Below, piece after piece: positions 6,102 to 9,112 of a stretch of 9,112 bases of DNA. This DNA is from an uncultured Hungatella sp. Its GTDB lineage: Bacteria; Bacillota; Clostridia; Lachnospirales; Lachnospiraceae. A program made the translations under genes and the position numbers. Below the pieces are notes generated by a model. That model saw nothing but the letters and a program-made list of their open reading frames with translations. It did not search any database and was not told where the DNA came from. The stretch lies in assembly GCA_910588505.1 (NCBI GenBank), contig CAJUPQ010000104.1:1-9112 (forward strand), given 5' to 3'. Numbering within the stretch: the stretch's first letter is position 1; each line of letters begins with the position of its first letter.

Positions 6102-6869
6102 TCATCCGTTTGTCTTCAATTCCCTCCACAGCTCATTAAAATATGCCGAAAACTCCGGCGCGTTCCTTCTGGCCAGAGGCCGGTCAAATTCCTTCCCAAA
6201 AGAAACCTCCATAACAGCCTTCACCCTGGCCGGCCTGCTGCTTAACACCAGGATCCTGTCCGCCACGGAAATAGCCTCAGACAGATCATGGGTAATAAGG
6301 ATCGCCGTCTTTTTCCTGGTCCTGATAATGGTACTGATATCATCGCACACCTCCAGCCTGGTCTGATAATCCAGAGCCGAAAACGGTTCGTCCAGCAAAA
6401 GAATATCCGGCTTTAAAGCCAATGTGCGGATCAGAGCCGCCCTCTGGCGCATGCCCCCGGAAAGCTGCCCCGGCTTCGCGTCCTGAAACTGTTCCAGCCC
6501 ATAGGCAGAGAGCATCTCCAGAAGCTCCTCCCTGGCCCTATGGTCCAGCCGGTTCTGGATCTCCAGCCCCAAAGATACATTAGACAAAATACTCCGCCAC
6601 TCAAACAAATGATCCCGCTGCAGCATATACCCGATAGCTACTCCGCTCTCCCCCCTGGCCTTCCCGTCTATCAAGATCTTGCCTTCCTCCGGCTCAATCA
6701 GCCCGCAAAGAAGAGACAAAAGCGTTGATTTCCCGCACCCTGACGGCCCCACGATAGCAAAAAACTCCCCGTCTCTCACATCAAAAGAAATCTCGTCAAG
6801 AGCCTTCGTCTCCCCCTCCAGGGCGTGATAAGAATAACACAGATTTCTCACCTCCAGCTTTGTCCCCAT
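6102..6869 (-). CDS. ABC transporter ATP-binding protein, nitrate/sulfonate/taurine (SsuB/TauB) family
   Basis: A 255-residue cytoplasmic ATPase that would drive the permease encoded downstream. Motifs in order: Walker A GPSGCGKST (41-49), Q-loop Gln84, signature LSGGMRQR (136-143), Walker B ILLLDEP (156-162), D-loop SALD (164-167) and switch His194 (LITHD). The C-terminus (EFSAYFNELWREL) is typical of this subfamily. Start: the frame stays open to 7037, but ATG 6869 is chosen because AAGGAGG lies 6 bases before it and the family homology begins right there; the upstream 56 codons are Arg/Gly-rich and unlike the family. It is the first gene of the transporter set, 142 bases after the small recombinase gene, with no clear terminator or promoter between, so readthrough from the recombinase is possible. 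Confidence 0.95.
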   Translation of the reverse strand: MGTKLEVRNLCYSYHALEGETKALDEISFDVRDGEFFAIVGPSGCGKSTLLSLLCGLIEPEEGKILIDGKARGESGVAIGYMLQRDHLFEWRSILSNVSLGLEIQNRLDHRAREELLEMLSAYGLEQFQDAKPGQLSGGMRQRAALIRTLALKPDILLLDEPFSALDYQTRLEVCDDISTIIRTRKKTAILITHDLSEAISVADRILVLSSRPARVKAVMEVSFGKEFDRPLARRNAPEFSAYFNELWRELKTNG

Positions 6870-7011
6870 ACATTGCCTCCTTCTCATACCTGCTCTTTTT
6901 GGCAATCCCCGGCCCCGCCTATTCCAGGCTCCGAAGGACTTCCCGTGGTACTCCACATACCCTATCATATGTAACCCGCCCAAAAAAGTACACCTTCTCC
7001 CACACCTCCCC

Positions 7012-7635
7012 TCACATCGCCCCAAACTCCTCCTCATCCCCCTGCCCCAGACTGATGCTCCTTCTGCGGAACGTGGTCAGGGGCATGCCGCACAGCTCCG
7101 CCGCCCGCTTGCCCGAGATCTCTCCTGACAGCCACCGGCTGCTCAGCTGCTCAAAATTCTCCGGCAGCGGACTTTTGGGCCTGCCAAACTGGACGCCCCG
7201 CAGCTTTGCCGCCTCGATGCCCTCCTTCTGCCTCTCCCTGATATTCTTCCGCTCATTTTCCGCCACAAAGGACAGCACCTGCAAGACTACGTCGCTCAAA
7301 AAAGTCCCCATCAGATCCTTCCCCCGCCGGGTATCCAGAAGAGGCATATCCAGCACCACGATATCCACCTTCTTATCCTTTGTCAAATACCTCCACTGCT
7401 CCAGGATCTCACCATAATTGCGCCCCAGCCTGTCAATGCTCTTTATATACAGAAGGTCGTCATCCTTCATCTTCCGCACCATCCGCTTGTACATAGGCCG
7501 CTCAAAATCCTTTCCCGACTGCTTGTCCACATAAATATTCTCCTGCTGAAGCTTCATTCCGCTGAAGGCCCGCAGCTGCCGGTCCTCCCTCTGTTCCTTG
7601 GTGCTGACCCGGGCATATCCATACATCGTTCCCAT
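7012..7635 (-). CDS. Small serine recombinase, resolvase/invertase family
   Basis: A site-specific recombinase of about 207 residues (usual family length about 180-210). The catalytic domain begins MYGYARVSTKEQ; with the start at 7635, Arg9 and Ser11 are the active-site pair, and IDRLGRN gives the second active-site arginine region. DIVVLDMPLLDTRRG and the long helix region FVAENERKNIRERQKEG follow, then a short C-terminal helix-turn-helix (SGEISGKRAAELCGMPLTTF), the usual DNA-binding part. Start choice: AGGAGG lies 5 bases before ATG 7635 and only 2 before ATG 7638; the frame is open to an ATG at 7671 with no good site. No inverted crossover sites or transposase were found nearby, so whether it resolves, inverts or moves DNA is unknown. 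Preceded by an attenuator-like leader. Confidence 0.93.
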   Translation of the reverse strand: MGTMYGYARVSTKEQREDRQLRAFSGMKLQQENIYVDKQSGKDFERPMYKRMVRKMKDDDLLYIKSIDRLGRNYGEILEQWRYLTKDKKVDIVVLDMPLLDTRRGKDLMGTFLSDVVLQVLSFVAENERKNIRERQKEGIEAAKLRGVQFGRPKSPLPENFEQLSSRWLSGEISGKRAAELCGMPLTTFRRRSISLGQGDEEEFGAM

Positions 7636-7650
7636 CATATCCTCCTCATC

Positions 7651-7706
7651 TTTTGCCGTCCCCCCGGCCATAGCAAAAACAGGGGGGAACTTAACGTCTC
7701 CCCCCT
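7651..7706 (-). promoter_or_regulatory. Attenuator-like hairpin region before the small recombinase gene
   Basis: Minus strand: AGGGGGGA (7706-7699) pairs with TCCCCCCT (7688-7681), loop of 10, followed by GTTTTTGC, the form of an intrinsic terminator 46 bases before the ATG at 7635. Just downstream is a second G6 run (7665-7660) that could pair with the same C6 arm, and TTTTGC (7678-7673) can pair with GCAAAA (7656-7651) to sequester the T run. The terminator and these alternatives are mutually exclusive, which is how transcription attenuators work. It could instead be a plain backup terminator; no ligand, tRNA or protein signal is recognisable. Confidence 0.45.
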
Positions 7707-7835
7707 ATCTTACCCTGTCCTGATTTTACTGACCATAAGTGGATAATATGTCCTCCCGATTTTCGGAAAATGATCGGACCCCCAATACACCAATATCATT
7801 AACTTAAGGGTATCGCCAACCCACCTTCGCGCAAC
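7707..7835 (-). other. Noncoding leader upstream of the small recombinase, no clear feature
   Basis: About 130 bases between the ilvC terminator and the attenuator-like hairpin. Holds a bulged inverted repeat around 7757-7778 (CCGAT with ATCGG) and the word TTAAGTT on the minus strand at 7807-7801, repeated in the hairpin loop at 7695-7689. I could not place a convincing promoter for the recombinase gene here. Confidence 0.3.
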
Positions 7836-7881
7836 AAAAAACAGCGCCCGCCCGGGGCAAACTCTGCCCCGGCTTAGGCGC
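7836..7881 (-). terminator. Intrinsic terminator of ilvC
   Basis: On the minus strand a GC-rich stem CCGGGGCA (7872-7865) with TGCCCCGG (7859-7852), 5-base loop, is extended by an outer GGCGC/GCGCC pairing (7877-7881 with 7844-7848) and followed by a run of six T (7841-7836). It begins 13 bases past the ilvC stop and closes that transcript. Confidence 0.82.
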
Positions 7882-7893
7882 CGTCTTTCACAT

Positions 7894-8913
7894 TTAGTTA
7901 TTGATCAGTTTGTCGCTCTCATTGTTCCAGCTGTACAGCTTCCGGATCTCCTGGCCGATCTTCTCAGCCGGATGCTCCGACGCCAGCTTTCTCATGGCCT
8001 GGAAATGAACCTGGCGGCCTGCCGGAGACATATCCAGAAGGAACTCCTTGGCAAAGGTCCCATCCTGAATGTCAGACAGTATCTTCTTCATCGCCTTCTT
8101 CGTCTCCTCGGTGATGATCTTCGGCCCGGTCACATAATCGCCGTACTCAGCCGTGTTGGAAATGGAATACCTCATGCCCGCGAAGCCGGACTGATAGATC
8201 AGATCCACAATCAGCTTCATCTCATGGATACACTCAAAATAGGCGTTTCTGGGATCATAACCAGCCTCAACCAGTGTCTCAAAACCAGCTTGCATCAGCG
8301 CGCACACGCCGCCGCACAGAACCGCCTGCTCGCCGAACAGATCTGTCTCCGTCTCCGTGCGGAAGGTGGTCTCCAGCACCCCGGCCCTGGCGCCGCCGAT
8401 GGCCAGAGCGTAGGCCAAAGCCATATCCAGAGCCTTACCTGTGGCATCCTGCTCCACTGCCACCAGACAAGGAACACCCTTGCCCTCCTGGTACTCGGAG
8501 CGGACGGTGTGGCCCGGTCCCTTAGGCGCAATCATGGTCACATCCACATCCTTAGGCGGCTTAATGCAGCCGAAATGAATATTAAATCCATGGGCAAACA
8601 TCAGCATATTGCCTGCCTCCAGATTAGGCTCAATATCCTTCTTGTACATGTCGGCCTGCAGCTCGTCGTTGATCAGGATCATGATCACGTCAGCCCTCTT
8701 GGCAGCCTCAGCCGCGGTGTACACCTGAAAACCCTGGGCCTCGGCCTTAGCCCAGGACTTGCTCCCCTCATAAAGCCCGATGATCACATTGCACCCGGAC
8801 TCCTTGGCGTTGAGGGCGTGGGCATGTCCCTGGCTGCCGTAGCCGATAACCGCGATGGTCTTGCCATCCAACATAGACAAATTACAATCTTCCTGATAAT
8901 AAATTCTTGCCAT
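7894..8913 (-). CDS. ilvC: Ketol-acid reductoisomerase, class I
   Basis: A 339-residue class I (short) enzyme. It converts acetolactate to 2,3-dihydroxyisovalerate, and the acetohydroxybutyrate analogue toward isoleucine, using NAD(P)H and Mg in valine, isoleucine and leucine synthesis. Seen: the nucleotide-binding GYGSQG (24-29), catalytic-region His108 in FAHGFNIHFG, KGPGHTVR (131-138), and metal ligands Asp191, Glu195 (DLFGEQ), Glu227 and Glu231 (FECIHE). The cofactor-selecting loop reads GLYEGSKSW (46-54), unlike the basic LRKGS type common in NADPH enzymes. ATG 8913 is preceded by AGGAGG about 11 bases upstream. Complete and intact; it has its own terminator and a structured leader. Acetolactate synthase genes, the usual neighbours, would lie beyond the right edge. 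Confidence 0.98.
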   Translation of the reverse strand: MARIYYQEDCNLSMLDGKTIAVIGYGSQGHAHALNAKESGCNVIIGLYEGSKSWAKAEAQGFQVYTAAEAAKRADVIMILINDELQADMYKKDIEPNLEAGNMLMFAHGFNIHFGCIKPPKDVDVTMIAPKGPGHTVRSEYQEGKGVPCLVAVEQDATGKALDMALAYALAIGGARAGVLETTFRTETETDLFGEQAVLCGGVCALMQAGFETLVEAGYDPRNAYFECIHEMKLIVDLIYQSGFAGMRYSISNTAEYGDYVTGPKIITEETKKAMKKILSDIQDGTFAKEFLLDMSPAGRQVHFQAMRKLASEHPAEKIGQEIRKLYSWNNESDKLINN

Positions 8914-9112
8914 AATAGCTTCTTCCTCCTGAATTTCCTGTTTTACTGAAAGGAACGATACGTCCCTGACTATGTTTAAAGGCGGCTGGACCGGCCGAAT
9001 ACGCTCACAGTATATCGGCCTTTGCAGATACCTTCAGCATACATTGCGCAAGGCAGTACTAGTACATCATTGCATTAATTCCTAAGCAATAGTACTCGCT
9101 CTCTACGCCAGG
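8914..9112 (-). promoter_or_regulatory. Palindrome-rich leader of ilvC (candidate cis-acting RNA)
   Basis: The 199 bases before ilvC contain stacked inverted repeats: GGCCGA/TCGGCC with inner ATAC/GTAT (8993-9020), AAAGGC/GCCTTT as a competing outer pairing (8978-8983 with 9018-9023), TTGCGCAA (9044-9051), GTACTAGTAC (9056-9065), and a stem joining 9062-9073 with 9086-9095. No T-box core and no run of Leu/Ile/Val codons is visible. A 22-codon minus-strand ORF could begin near 9043 but has no branched-chain codon bias. No T run follows the main hairpin, so it is not a simple terminator. A weak promoter (TTGCTT, 17 bases, TGTACT) near 9088-9060 is possible but unconvincing. Confidence 0.4.

Noticed and set aside
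6870..7037. N-terminal extension of the ABC ATPase up to 7037
   Set aside because: Family homology and a strong ribosome site begin at ATG 6869; the upstream 56 codons are Arg/Gly-rich and overlap the recombinase end.
7636..7835. Inverted crossover sites for DNA inversion next to the small recombinase
   Set aside because: No pair of inverted repeats of the 20-30 base size flanking a promoter was found; only short local hairpins are present.
7972..8949. Plus-strand open frame of 325 codons opposite ilvC
   Set aside because: Antisense to a complete, motif-perfect ilvC; composition is Leu/His/Arg-rich and without recognisable domain or ribosome site.
8914..9043. Leader peptide attenuator for ilvC
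   Set aside because: A 22-codon ORF exists but shows no cluster of Leu, Ile or Val codons, and the main hairpin is not followed by a T run.

Overview
The window looks like chromosomal DNA of a moderately GC-rich Firmicute, most likely Lachnospiraceae / Clostridium cluster XIVa. The grounds are strong AGGAGG-type ribosome binding sites, class I ketol-acid reductoisomerase, the style of the two serine recombinases, and a clostridial sbcDC pair. The genus is inference. Every supportable gene lies on the minus strand, so transcription runs from high to low coordinates.

Layout in transcription order (right to left). (1) 8914-9112 is a palindrome-rich leader, followed by ilvC (8913-7894, branched-chain amino acid synthesis) with a clear intrinsic terminator at 7881-7836. 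(2) 7835-7636 is a leader with an intrinsic-terminator-like hairpin whose C6 arm could pair with either of two G6 runs. It precedes a small resolvase/invertase-type serine recombinase (7635-7012). (3) A nitrate/sulfonate/taurine-type ABC importer remnant or partial operon follows: ATPase (6869-6102), an unrecognised 68-residue protein (6081-5875) and a permease with an unusually short C-terminus (5837-5079). No substrate-binding protein is present. (4) A two-gene recombination unit comes next: a 40-residue SHOCT-like small protein (4844-4722, too short for routine ORF calling) whose TAA stop directly abuts the in-frame GTG start of a 628-residue large serine recombinase (4721-2835). (5) 2645-2806 holds a compact multi-stem inverted-repeat element. 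(6) The sbcDC operon has its own promoter (2615-2587), then sbcD (2498-1251) and sbcC (1247 to beyond the left edge; 415 of roughly 1000 residues visible).

IlvC and SbcCD are housekeeping functions (valine/isoleucine synthesis; processing of DNA hairpins and breaks). The roughly 5 kb between them carries two unrelated serine recombinases around a partial transporter operon and has the character of an insertion-prone accessory stretch. The best candidates for something undescribed are the 2645-2806 structured element, the stop-start fusion point of the SHOCT-like/recombinase pair, and the competing G6/C6/G6 leader of the small recombinase. No tRNA, rRNA, CRISPR array or complete IS with terminal repeats was seen.
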